Source: Euwallacea fornicatus (lineage: Eukaryota; Arthropoda; Insecta; Coleoptera; Curculionidae). Taken from it: a stretch of DNA of 64,000 nt. The notes beneath the pieces were generated by a model that was not told where the DNA came from, did no database searches, and worked only from the letters and a program-made list of their open reading frames with translations. The position numbers and the translations under genes are program-made. Within the stretch, counting starts at the first letter, position 1. Each line of letters opens with the position of its first letter. Positions 49,513 through 61,290 of the stretch are shown here, piece after piece. The stretch spans positions 7,440,001-7,504,000 of the forward strand of contig NC_089541.1 in assembly GCF_040115645.1 (NCBI RefSeq). The letters run 5' to 3'.

Positions 49513-50800
49513 TTAGGAGTTGGAATTAATTCGTAGCGTTTTACAAGAGATGGCATAGATGGTACAGTAATTCGTTGTTATCTACAATAATATACTTATC
49601 GTGAAACAGCGGTCATCAGAGGTCATTTGCTTTGCATATCCGCTTTTTGAATAATAAATAACGACATTTTATAATTTATTGAATATGTCACAATTTGTGC
49701 CGAATAAAGGGTTTTTGCGGGGAATTTTACTTCATAACTTTAATATGAACAAAAGTGCTGCTGAAGCTCATCGTATTTTAGTGCAAGTATATGATAAACA
49801 TGCTCTAGTTGAACAAACGTGTCGGAAGTGGTTTGCACGTTTTAAAGCTGGTGATTTCGATTTGGTTGACAAGAAGCGACCTGGTCAGTCAAAAAAAATT
49901 TGAAGACAATGCTTTGGAGGCATTGCTCAACGAAGACCCATGTCAAACGCTTCAAGAATTGTCTACATCATTGGGAGTTAACTTATCAACGGTAGGAAAA
50001 CGTCTTAAAACTTTGGGTATGATCCAAAAGGAAGGACATTGGGTTCCATATGAATTGAAACCAAGGGACATTGATAGGTGTTTTTTGACGTGTGAACTGC
50101 TGCTTCAACGGGAAAAAAGAAAAGGTTTTTGCATCGGATTGTCACTGGTGATGAAAAATGGATCCATTACGACAATCCGTAGCGCAGAAAGTCATGGGTT
50201 AAGCCCGGTCAACCGTCAACATCAGTGGCAAAGCCGAATGTCCATGGGTCTAGCTTCTGCTCTGTATTTGGTGGGATCAGAGGGGTGTGATTTATCATGA
50301 ACTGTTGAAACCGAATGAAACCATAACTGGAGACCGCTACCGACTACAACTGATGCAATTGAGCCGTGCATTGAAAGAAAAACGGCCGGAATACTCCAAA
50401 AGACACGACAAAGCCATTTTGCTGCACGACAATGCTCGTCCGCACGTCGCAAAACCGGTACAAACATACCTGGAAAGACTTAAATGGGAAATCCTGCCCC
50501 ACCCGCCGTATTCCCCAGATGTTGCTCCATCTGATTATTATTTCTTTCGTTCGATGGCTCATAGTCTGTCTGAGCAGAAGTTCACTTCTTACGAAGATTG
50601 TCAAAAATGGGTCGATTCATGGATTGCATCTAAAGACAACGCGTTCTTCCGACGCGGTATTCGTGCCCTGGCCGAAAGATGGTCAAAAGTAGTAGAAAGC
50701 GATGGGCAATGCTTTAATTAATGTATTTTTTTATATTCATTTAAAATCAATAAATTTTTTTTCTTAAAAAAAAACGCTACGAATTAATTCCAACTCCTAA
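49513..50800 (+). mobile_element. Mariner element with perfect 30-bp terminal inverted repeats
   Basis: The element is 1288 bp and flanked by TA on both sides (49511-49512, 50801-50802), the mariner target duplication. The ends TTAGGAGTTGGAATTAATTC plus the next ten bases are identical when inverted. It carries one transposase gene, now broken. Confidence 0.95.
49685..50721 (+). pseudogene. Mariner transposase pseudogene
   Basis: The start MSQFVPNKGFLRGILLHNFN is followed by a helix-turn-helix N-terminal half, ending at an A-run near 49892 where the frame shifts. A second frame follows (EDNALEALLNEDPCQTLQEL). It shifts again near 50125, where TGDEKWIHYD with the first catalytic Asp appears in another frame, followed by a TAG near 50180. 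A third shift near 50260 leads to the intact C-terminal part with HDNARPH (second Asp) and PYSPDVAPSDYYFF (third Asp), ending at 50721. The last two Asp show the mariner D34D spacing type. With about three frameshifts and one stop it cannot make active transposase. Confidence 0.92.
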
Positions 50801-52844
50801 TAATTTGTTATGTAACCGTTGGATTTGTAATATTTCGATAATACAGCAAAAATCAATTAACGCACAGGGTGAAAAAAACAAGATTTCCAAAAACAATAAA
50901 GATTTCCATCGAAGGTACAAAATATTTCAGGTTATTTTGTATTTTGTGTTCTATTTTACGTTTTTTTTTGTTGGTTTTTTGCCAAGATGTGACAGCTTTT
51001 AATAGTAAATGACTACCTTCCCAGAAGTGCTTAGCTCCTTTAAATCCATTTAGCTTCGGCAGTGGGTATACCAGAAATGGGAATAAAAGGAAAAAGCAAC
51101 GAGTGCTAAAACTGTAATTAAACGAAAACAATGTAAACACACAGATGAAAATAACTTCTTGTCATAACTTTTCAAGTGGGGCCCTCCCCTATTTTCACTC
51201 TCCGCTCCAACCTTTGGTTCTTCCCTGTGCGTGTAGGGTATATTTAAATGCAATTTTAAACGCCGAATTGCTGCATGTTTAGTTCCGATGCCCCCTACCA
51301 TAATTAAATAAACATTTAATTACGTGTTGCCTCACGTAACTCGGTTTGGCAAAAAAACGAACGAAAAAGATGAAGTGAGGTCCTTTTCTTCCTTGAAATC
51401 TTCATATGTAAAAAGGGATATAATACGTTAAGAGCAAGTTCAGTGCTTCGTGACGTGCAAATACAGCAACGAATTGCAGACACTCTGCCACCTTCTTGCG
51501 TATGCTCCTTTACGATTACAACCATCAAAGTTTAATACACAACCCTCTCATGTTCCGAATTTATTCCACTCTGAACACATCTGAAATTTCCTAAAAATCA
51601 ACAGTCGCAGTAATAGAAAATAAAAGTGAAAATCCATAAGCCTGTTTTAATGTTTGATTCTCGTGTTCTTTTCCTCCATATGGATACAGTTCCCTTATGC
51701 GATGGTCGTAAACATCTTTGTGTAGAACCATAAAACCAAAAAACATGAAACATGTAAACAAGGCTTTTCACCCTCGTTTTTATTCGAGTCAAGTGTGGAT
51801 GGGAAAGGTTTACTACCTAAGAAGCACATTGGATCGTTTGTTGAGAGCTCGAAGTTAAGATAACTTTATGGGTCGTAAACTTGGGCTTTTATTGTTAATT
51901 GTGGTGGGAGGTCTAATTTATGTGTGTAGATTGTTAATCTGTACAATCGCAGTGGAAACTAATAGAATTACTGATCAGGCTCGAAGGTGGAGTCAGCTAC
52001 ATCCTCGTATGTTCCTCGATAAGAAACTTAACAATAATCACTGCAGCATCGAGTGTCGTACGATTATTCCGCCAACGATGTTTCCTTTTTTTTTTATTGA
52101 CTGAACTTGCCCGAGAGCTGATTTAAATTTATGATATTTCCTCTAATCTGAACATAAACTCCATTAAATAACCGGAAATAATGTGTTTGCCACTCCTATG
52201 ATGGCGGAGGGAACGCTATCGGGGCTTTATTAGCCTGAAACAGAAATTTACCCTTTAAATACGACGTGGAGGTAACTTTGAGCAATAATTCATGGAACAT
52301 TATTACAGTTTAACACCATGTTTGACTCAATCATTGGGCAGTGAAAATTCGGGTAAACTTAGATCAGGGGCCAACAATAGCTGTGCAGACATTCTATTGT
52401 ATTGACGCAACTAAATATTTCATCAAAATCCGAAAGCTTTGCTATTGAAAACATGTGCTATCATTTCCCTAATTAAGTATTTACACAATAACAAGCGGTG
52501 TATCTTTATCTCGTAACTCATAAGAGTTTTTTAGATAAGGCAGGCAGTTGATTAGAGAAAACAACAAGGCTTAATTGGAGTAATAAGTATCAATTTGTGT
52601 AGTGCGACAGACGACATAAATATTTTTATTTTTTCAAACGTGTATTAAGAATTTTATTTATTCTGAGAATATCTGAAAGTAAATGAACTCACCTTTATCT
52701 TTACTGTATGTTGACCTAACTGAATTTGAATTCATCAAGAACCGGGCTATGATAACGCTAAATTTAACACAAATATACTGTTTTTAATAAAAATCGCAAA
52801 ACCTAGAATTAATGCCTTAAGTTCAACTAAAATTGGTATAGGTA
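50801..52844. other. Intergenic DNA between mariner and Tc1-like copies
   Basis: No convincing gene. One frame at 51868-52104 begins with a basic residue pair and a hydrophobic run (LGLLLLIVVGGLIYVCRLLI) like a signal anchor. It has no homology that I recognise, no splice support and a low-complexity end. Confidence 0.5.
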
Positions 52845-54476
52845 CGGTGGTGGCTAAAACTTAACTGACAAATGCATTTTTCAAAATTTACTCAGTAAGA
52901 CAATCACCCTGTTCTTTTTCTTTTAATAATATAATCATCCATTTTAGATAAATAATGTTCATAAATTAAACAAATATTTTACAAAAAAATTTATATGTAA
53001 TCTTAAAACATAAATTATTATGTGGATGAAAATAAATTGAGATTTCTTTCAAATAACGTAAAACACAAACCTAAAAATAAATACATTCTTTTCTGTAGTA
53101 TCAAATGCTGTATGTAATCAATACTATGTCCTTTGTTCTTTCGTACTTCTAATATTCTCTTTGGCATCGACGCAATTAGCTTGTTAATTAAATGTTCGCC
53201 TGTTTCTGCTGATGTTTGCACTAAATTTTCAAAAAGTTCATTCTTGTTTTCATACGTTTTGCTTCTAATTTTTCTGTCCAGATAGTCCCATAAATTTTCT
53301 ATTGGTTTTAGATCCAGTGACTGGGATGGCCATTTAATAACATTAATTTTTTCTTTTGTTATTTTTAACAAACTTCGAGGCATGATTACGGTCATTGTCG
53401 TGCTAAAAGTAATTCCTAAGAGGCACGACCTCGTCTGAATAAGGTACCATCACATTCTCTAATAGGTCTTGATACATAAATCTATTCATATTGCTTTCTA
53501 TTCGATGAAGTGGTCCGATACCATATTCAAAAAAACGTCCCCAGATCATTACTGATGCTTCGCCATGCTTGACCACTAGAATAGTATATTTTGGATCGCA
53601 TTTTTTGCTTTCTGGACGTCTCATATATTTTTCCCATCCGAACTGATCAAATCAAATTTGTCCTTGTTTGTTCAAATTTGTTGAAATCAAAATTGACTCG
53701 CCACTAAAAATGACTTTCTTCTAATCATCAACAGACCAAACTCCGTATTCTCTTATAAAATTAAGACGAGCTTTCACTTTTTTTTTTTTTTACTAAAAAA
53801 ACGTTTCTTAACAGGTCTTGCAGTTTCTAGCTCACTATTTTGTAATTTTCTTCACACAAAACGCAGACTTACTGAACAAATTTAGTTTTCGTCTAAAATA
53901 TCTTTTATTTCTTTGGAAGTAATAAATGGATTTTGCTTCGCTTGTGTTAAAATTAATCTATCAGCAGCAATAGTAGTCTTTTTACGTCTTCCAGTTTTTC
54001 GACAAGGAAGAACATTGCCGTGGATAAGAACTTTTGAAAATAATTCGTGAAACAGTAGCTCTCAACAATGAATATTTTCTAGCAATATCGGCTTGGGGCA
54101 TACTTTTTTGGTAATCGGCAGTAATTTTTGATTTGATGTCACTCCATAAAGCAATTTCTGACGGCATTTCATTAAAGTAGGTACACGCAAAATCAATTAA
54201 CTGTTAAAAGCACAAAAATTGAATGGATGCAGTTTTTAAATCACTAGTTAATCCATTGTCAATTTATTTCTGTCCAGCCTCACTTGAAGCCAACTATTTC
54301 TTGTCTATAAAATAAAGCAATAAACAAATAGTGCGGAAACGAGGAATTTATCAATAAATAGTTTAAAGCTTGCTATTGGATTTTTACGGGTTTTGTTGGC
54401 CAGGTATGGTTCTTAAATTTTTGAGATAGAAAAATTCTTTATGTAAAGGATCGTCAATTTACTTCTGGCCACCAGT
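52845..54476 (-). mobile_element. Tc1-like element, degenerate
   Basis: The left end CGGTGGTGGCTAAAACTTAA after a TA and the right end TTACTTCTGGCCACCAGTG are imperfect inverted copies. The size, about 1.63 kb, is usual for Tc1-like elements. It contains a minus-strand transposase pseudogene. Confidence 0.75.
53018..54167 (-). pseudogene. Tc1-like transposase pseudogene (D34E type)
   Basis: In transcript order on the minus strand: the N-terminal helix-turn-helix piece (MPQADIARKYSLLRATVSRI, 54167-53982), a middle piece (VVKHGEASVMIWGRFFEYGI, about 53620-53403) and a C-terminal piece (WPSQSLDLKPIENLWDYLDR, 53395-53018) with the final catalytic Glu block. The pieces are in different frames and the second Asp block (between them, near 53400) is damaged, so it is inactive. 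Confidence 0.85.
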
Positions 54477-54539
54477 GTGTTTAGTTGTAGTAGTAGTAGT
54501 AAAAGCGATCAGATTTTACATATAACGCAGTGCGTTACA

Positions 54540-54870
54540 TACAGGGAGTGTTAGATCCCACAAATACACCATACCTTCAACATGTTGGAAACGTGCTTTT
54601 CCCGCAAGACACTGCACGGCCACATAATGCTCGTAGAACTATGGCTGATCTATAACGTGGCAATCTTAATATGCTTCTTCAGCCTCCACCCTCACCTGAT
54701 TTTTCCCCCATAGAACACGTATGGAACTTGACAGGATGAAGAGTTATTGCACTGGAGAACCCACGACGTACTTTAGCAGAGTTATGAAATGCAATTAAAC
54801 TTGACTGAGATATAGTACCACCTCAAGAGGAAATCGCCCATTTGCTTAGAAACATGGTCAGATAGACTTT
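54540..54870 (+). pseudogene. Fragment of a second Tc1-like transposase
   Basis: Plus translation gives LFPQDTARPHNARRTMADL, then after a stop PPPSPDFSPIEHVWNL and EEIAHLLRNMVR. These are the second and third catalytic blocks and the C terminus of a Tc1-like transposase. The N-terminal half is absent. It lies between two minus-strand Tc1-like elements. Confidence 0.8.
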
Positions 54871-55030
54871 TGAGGGTGTAAATTCTGAAGGTCGATATAC
54901 GACTTATGTGAATTTCAAAAACTTTCTGGACTTCGGTTTACTCGCAAGTTATATGAACTATTTTGTACTGTGTTATCAACATATTTACAAAATTTCATTA
55001 AAACACGCCCGTTATTTCTATTATTATAAG

Positions 55031-56624
55031 TATAGTTAATCGTGAAAGTATTCGAACGGTATTAAGTCTTTGAAGTAAAATCCTTTATTATTCTTACACA
55101 TCTTAAAAATTAAGATATGCCATACTTTATGAAAATATATTAATTTTTATTAAATTAGGTAAAAATAAAATTAAAAATAATTAGATGCAACCAATATAAT
55201 TCACGTTTCTGCACAAATTATAAAATGTAATCGACAAAAATGTTTAAATAAAATAAAATAAATAGATTTTCGGAGTTTTAATATTTGGTTGGGCCCCGTT
55301 TTTTCTCGATTACCGCTTGTAGACGTCGTGGCATGGAATATACTTAATTTTGCGCCACTCTGGCACCAATAGAATTCCAAGACTCCAATGTATTTTGTGC
55401 TAAACTATCCTTACAGGTGATCGGGTAGGTTCTCAGTCTTTTTTTGGACTTAATCCCAAAAATGTTCGATGAGATTTATATCTGGGCTTTGTGGTGCAGT
55501 TGGCAGTAAATGAGGGTTATTATAAATCAACCAAGTTTTCATTACGTGGGCTGTGTGCTTTGGATCATTATCTTATTGGAACCTATAATTTCTTGGCAAA
55601 TGCAACTTTTTTACATTTTCTTTTTAATTATTTTTTAAAGTTTGCAAATATTTCACTTCATCTATAATTCCGTCTATGAAGACAAGGTTTCTAACCCAAA
55701 TTGCCACCATGCGCCCCCACACCATCACCGAGCCACCCCTGTGTTTAATTGTTGCACGTAAGTTTCTAGGATCCAGTTCCGTATTCTTTTTCCTTTGCAG
55801 TTTTTAGTGTCTATCACTGCCAAAAACATTCTACTTGCTTTCATTTGAGAAAAGTGCTTTATCTCAAAATGTATTATCTTTAATTATATATTGTTTTGCA
55901 AAGTTGAGGTTTTTTTCGGTTTTTCTAGCTGATATAAAACTTCTTTCTAGGAACTCGTCGATACGTGTCGTTACGTTTTAACAAGCGTCTACATAACTCA
56001 AGAAGTACTTCTTTTCCAGATTGGGTTAAAACATATTCCGCTAATTTTGGTGCAGAAATAAAAGGATTGTTTACATTATGACGTAAAACCATAAACTCTT
56101 CATGTTTTGTCAATTTCTTTGATCTTCTTGATTAACGTTTATTGATGATATTTCTCTGTGTTCTATTTTTTTTGAGATGAACGAGATAGTTGATTGACTT
56201 CTATTTAACAAACGAGCAATTTCTACATGTTTTTACCTTTATTGCGTCATTTTAGTATTAATTCTCGTTCGCGAACTGTTGTTTCACTTCTTTCTTTTGC
56301 TATTTTTATAGACAATAATCTATGATGTTAATGATATTTAGCTATTAACTTAAAGACATTAACGGATAAATGCTTGTATGTTTTGGTCAAAATATTATTT
56401 ATAGTTCGTTTTTTCTCCTTTTTGAAATGTTCGAATACTTTTGTGGGTCAATACAAAGAATATTCCAAATACCATTTAAACGGGATCATATTTTTTATTT
56501 TTTAGTAGCTATTTACCTACATAAATTATCTTCTTGATAATATTGCGCAATTTACCATAAGTTAAGTAAATAGCAACATTACATTCTTACTTTTTTTGTT
56601 CGGATACTTTCGTAACTGACTGTA
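55031..56624 (-). mobile_element. Tc1-like element with IR/DR-like right end
   Basis: The left end TATAGTTAATCGTGAAAGTA plus TTCGAAC and the right end, inverted, TACAGTCAGTTACGAAAGTA plus TCCGAAC correspond closely. A second inverted copy of the end (GTTCGAATACTTTTGTGGGT) stands inside the right arm near 56430-56450. This doubling is reminiscent of the IR/DR arms of some Tc1-like elements. Size 1.59 kb. Confidence 0.75.
55278..56270 (-). pseudogene. Tc1-like transposase pseudogene
   Basis: Minus-strand pieces in order: an N-terminal helix-turn-helix (IARLLNRSQSTIS, near 56210), a second helix-turn-helix (NPFISAPKLAEYVLTQSGKE, near 56060), HRGGSVMVWGRMVAIW (near 55710), NDPKHTAHVMKTW with the second Asp (near 55550) and LPTAPQSPDINLIEHFWD with the final acidic residue (near 55480). 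The end, VIEKKRGPTKY, stops at 55278-55280. Frameshifts and stops interrupt it. Confidence 0.85.
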
Positions 56625-59600
56625 TATTGTATTATGGGTGTTGTCATCGTTATGATTATTATACTATATGATGTTCTAGTTCCTTGTCTTTGGCAAGTAA
56701 ATAACCGACTTGATACGCCTATCGACGATCTCGATTAAGTTTCCATCATCAGCTTCTCGAACGCGTATTCTAAACAAGAATCTGAAGTTACAACGTAACT
56801 CAATCCCGTAAGTAAACAATCATTCTCTTCTTCACACATGTGACATTGGTTGTGTCTATTTTTAAGGTTTTAGAAAATTTTAAGGTGAAATTGTATACAA
56901 ATGTGAAGTGTGGTAGACCTTCGTTTAATTGCGTGTTGATTTTGAAATTATGAGGTTTCTTGGATGTTTAGTTAACACGCGCCCGGATAAGCAAATGATA
57001 AAAATCTGATACACCTACATACGTGTTATAGGTAGGTGTGTGAAAATATTTGTGTTAATGACGACAAAAAGAGAGAATTCTGACTTTTGACACGATCAAA
57101 ATTGGCTCTTGGAAAAGACAGCACCCGTGGCTGTCAGAAATCGGGTGTTGACATTGGGATCTCAGAAACTGAAAGAGATGCAACCATTGGATAAATTATA
57201 GCAGAGTTGCGCAACTAGTTGCATCATTAAAAACTGAAAATTTCAATTTTTTCGTTAAGTTCTTTCGTTAAAGTTGCAGCTTTTGTTGTTGCAGTTTATT
57301 ACAAAGATAAAAATTTCGATCGGAGAATGAAACTCGAGGCTTCAAAACCTGAATAGGAAAACGCTCAAAAAATGTCAACTTAAAGACGGAATTCCAAAAT
57401 TGACAAAACCCGCAAGGTGCCTAACGTTAACACCGGTGCCATGTTCTTGAATAGGACAACTCTTTCCCGGAATAACGTCAATTGCACAAACGTAACTTAG
57501 CTCTGTGTTGACTGAACCGTTTTGACGTAAATTCAGCGAATTTTCCACTCCTCGGAGAATGACGATACATTTATTAAATACAACACCTTCAGTGTATATA
57601 ATGTTAAAAAACATACGTAATTTTATGATCATTACCGGTGAAACATTTTATTCACCACATTACAGGGTCGGGTTCCAGACGAGTTTCCAGTCAACTTTGG
57701 CAAATCGTGCTCCCTTTTTGATTTTACAAATTCCCTATGAAATTTTTCCATATTCCTGTCACGAAATATAAATTTTACGGCGCAAAAGCCGATAAAAGAG
57801 AATAATAAATTAAATATTAAACTAGTGTTCTTGTTGGTGCCCCACATATTGCATGTCGAAGAACCATAAATTTCAGATTTCTCAGCCTACAACTTACACG
57901 TTTCTATAGAATGGTGCTTATGAAACCCATTGAAAGTGTTTTAGGGAATTACCTTAACGGGTGGAATAATATAGTGAGTATTTGTAGAAGTTATGTTATA
58001 TTGGAAGGTCAAAATGCAATACTTAGGCTATTTATGAGCATTAGAGAGCGTAGTTTTCCACGCACTATTTTTCCGAGTAAGGCTCAATTTCGTGATTCTA
58101 TGAATAAACAAAATTATCTCTAAGTGCTAATTTCATAGTAAACTCATGTATCAGTTTATTAAATTTTGTTAACAGCACTTACGAAGTAGTCGAACAGCAA
58201 GTCAAGCGCCTTATGAAGGGATCTACGTAGACATATCCTAGAATAGGAATTTTTTTCTACCCTAATTCGGTCTTCATTAACTTGATTCTATACGGATTCT
58301 ACAAAAAATAAAACAACTTTAAAGTCATGAACTTATAAAAAATTACGTGTGGAACAAAGACTGAACTTTCACCTATTGGATAGTCAAATGTAACTTCAAG
58401 GATAACTGGAAATATGTTTTTACTCCTTTTCCAGTCGGAAACGTTCCCAGCGCTTTATTGGCGTCGAAACACTGATTAGTGCGCTCGATTTTGCTCATAA
58501 ACTTCAGTATTTTAGACAAACTTAAAATCGATAGAAAGTAGATTAGTTCTGAAAATTGAGTAAACTAGAGCTGGATTTTGATCGCTTTCTTCTCTCGGCA
58601 ATGCTGTATAAAATAATAACTGCGCTCTTTCGCTCCTTTTCAATATAACTCCGTGTAATAAACGTAAATAGCTAGTTCCTGGATGACACCCAATTAAAAC
58701 TAGTAACCAGCGTTTTCACCATTCAGGAAATTACACACGTTTGTGCTTTTCATGGAATTCTCAACTCGCTCATCAGGATTCTAAACGTTTTAAAAACACC
58801 TATTTGTCTCCCTCTTTAAATAGAACAAGCAAAGTTATCTGGATAAACTACTAGAAAGCGCATTTTAACCAGTCAACTCCCTGAAAAATTGCCAAATTTC
58901 ATTTGGATTTCGAATAAACGAGATTCATGTTGTTTCCAAATAAGGAGAAACTAGGTCAAATTGAATAGATTCGAATGTGTATGATGAACGTTATGTGATA
59001 AAGGAAATATAGCAATATCTGGATATAACATCTCAAGTCACAGTCGCAAATTTTAACTAATTTCAAAGTATTCATAAATTTACCAGACAATTCAATGAAT
59101 TTTTCTAATAACGGAGCTTCTAAAATGTTAACCCTGGATCAAGGCATTTTGTCTGACTATGCCAATGCATTAGTGAAATTATAATCTTAACTTCGCAGTT
59201 ATCTAAGGAGTAAACACGAGGGTCAAGTCAATTTACTTGCAGAATCCACAAAATGTCGAAATATTTTAATTCTCAATTAGGAGGAGTGAGAACGTTCATT
59301 TTGAAGTGAGAGAATCACCTGGTGTGTCGGGAAGTAATAAGCAGGGGTTCATTCACTACAAAGTGTCTGTAGATCAGCGAAAGGGTTCAACCAAATTTGA
59401 AAATTCAATAAGCGAAAATATGAGCTCCAGCTCTTAGTTGTTATGTAAGACGTATAAGTTCTCAACCCTTACAAAAGGGGTGTTCAAAATCTAACTAAAA
59501 AATTGTCAAAATGTTGAAATTTTGAAGAAACTGAGAACTTCCTGAAATAAACGCAAATAGAGAGATTCTAGCCAGATGACGAGCGCAATCTAGTGGCAAT

Positions 59601-59687
59601 CTAAATATGAGTTTTAAATCGTTAAGAAGCGTCGATAGATCCAAATTGAAGAATTTAAAATCATCATTTTAGAACAAAATAATAATG
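56625..59687. other. Intergenic DNA
   Basis: No supported gene or complete repeat is seen. Open frames (57375-57632, 57559-57771, 57911-58123) overlap one another on both strands and have no recognisable domain. Confidence 0.55.
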
Positions 59688-60540
59688 TATACAGGGTGAC
59701 CATTAAACATACGGCGTAAATTCAGGGGGTTGTTTTCTGTACTAATCTAACGATTTTTTGTCCTTTGATGATTATTAAAAGACCTCTTTGTTCCGAAAAT
59801 GCAGGACGAGAAAAAAATTTCAACAATAACAACATATTATTACTAAATATTGTATGTAAATCTTTTTAGTCTACAAGAAATGTTGAAAATGGCTACCTTC
59901 AGCTAAGACGCAAAAATCTAATCTTCTTATTGACTGCCGAACTCTTTCAGAAACTTTAGGGTCGCTTCTTATTCAGTTACACCCATCTACCACATTTTCC
60001 ACTAAAGTATCATAAACTAATGACTTTAGATGCCCCCCATAGGAAAAAATCTGGGGTGTTTAAGTCCGAGGATCGAACAGGCCATATGTGAGGTTTCTTT
60101 CGACCAATCCAGCGATTTACGTACATATATATTTTTTTTAATTCACGAGCAACCACCCTGGAATTGGCTGGTTCACTATCCAGCAAATGACAAGTATAGT
60201 AGGAATGCTAGGTGTCCTGGATATGATAGAAAAAGATCTGGATACCGACGCTTTTGCTTTTTACCGATTAACCGAATTTCTTAAGAAATGGATTGGTGGA
60301 GCTTGATCTCGCAATGGATATCTCGCTTGAGGTAGCCATTTTCAAGCGTTCTTGAAGATCAAGAAGCTTTACATGTAATATTTAGTAGTAATGTTGTTGG
60401 TTTTGTCGAAAATTTTTCGCGCCCTGTATGTTGGGAAGAAAGGGGCTTTTAAAAAACCATCAAAGAAGAAAACATCCTTAGGATCGTCCAGGGAATAACC
60501 CCCAGAATCTTTGCCGTATGTTTAATGGATCCCCTGTATA
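59688..60540. mobile_element. Non-autonomous TIR element with mariner-like remnant
   Basis: About 110 bases at the left (59688-59800) recur inverted at the right (60430-60540). Both begin TATACAGGG and share CCATTAAACATACGGC and a GGGGGTT block. The interior reads WPVRSSDLNTPDFFLWGAS on the minus strand (about 60026-60088), a mariner-type third-Asp block. No intact gene remains. Confidence 0.75.
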
Positions 60541-60931
60541 ATACTTAAATCGAATGCCAATCGGTCTAGGGAAATACGAACTCAATCATTTACTTTGTGC
60601 GTGTAAGTAATGGACACCGATTTTAATTTAGTCTTTATTTAATGAACCACATTGACTGAATTATGATGCCGATGCCGATAGAGTATGTATAAACTTCCAC
60701 CATTTTCGCAATAAAACTCACATTTATTACACGAAAATCTGCCTAACAGTTTCCAGTTTGTTTATGTTCTATTTTAACAGCAACTTTGATAAATATACTC
60801 CTGTCGGTTACAGGCATATCGCTACAGGCCTCGCAGGCGTCGTAACTTATGTAAAACCAATATTTATAGCTTCTTTAATAATAGACATGTTGCTTGATCT
60901 CCAGTTTTCAACTCTATTGAAATTATTGCAG

Positions 60932-61290
60932 GCTCTCAAACCTTTAAGGATAACAACCAAAATGGAGGTAGGCGTGCAGAATGGTTTCGTGGCAAATGGG
61001 GGGCCTCCTCCCCAAGCGGCAGGAATTCTGGCAGTGGGGGATGTTCAAAGGACAAATAACAGGTCAAAAAACGAATAATTTTTGAAATAACGATAACGAA
61101 ATGGAATTTTAGGTCACCTGCAAAAACGGGACTTCATGTGAATTTCAAAGAAAAGGGAGAAATCAAAGAGAAGAGGGAGAAGTTTCTGACGGCTAAATAT
61201 GGGCACCACCAAATGAGTCTTATAAGGAAGAGATTGGCAGTAGAGATGTGGCTTTATGAGGAGCTGAAAAAACTTTATGAATCCACAAAC
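60932..61290 (+). CDS. PPP1R14: PPP1R14 / CPI-17-like protein phosphatase 1 inhibitor, 5' exons
   Basis: Coding exon 1 runs from ATG 60962 (context ACCAAAATGG) to 61062 and exon 2 from 61113 to 61290, where GTAAGT follows. The exon upstream of the ATG starts at 60932 after TTATTGCAG. Together they encode 93 residues: a Gly/Pro/Ala-rich start, then FLTAKYGHHQMSLIRKRLAV and EMWLYEELKKLYES. This matches the PP1-inhibitory PHIN domain, where Thr60 takes the place of the phospho-threonine that switches these proteins into PP1 inhibitors. The product should act in the cytosol on myosin phosphatase or related PP1 complexes (family inference). The donor of exon 1, CAG|GTCAAA, is weak, but its phase fits. 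The C-terminal helices are not seen before 64000, so the gene is partial. Confidence 0.8.
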
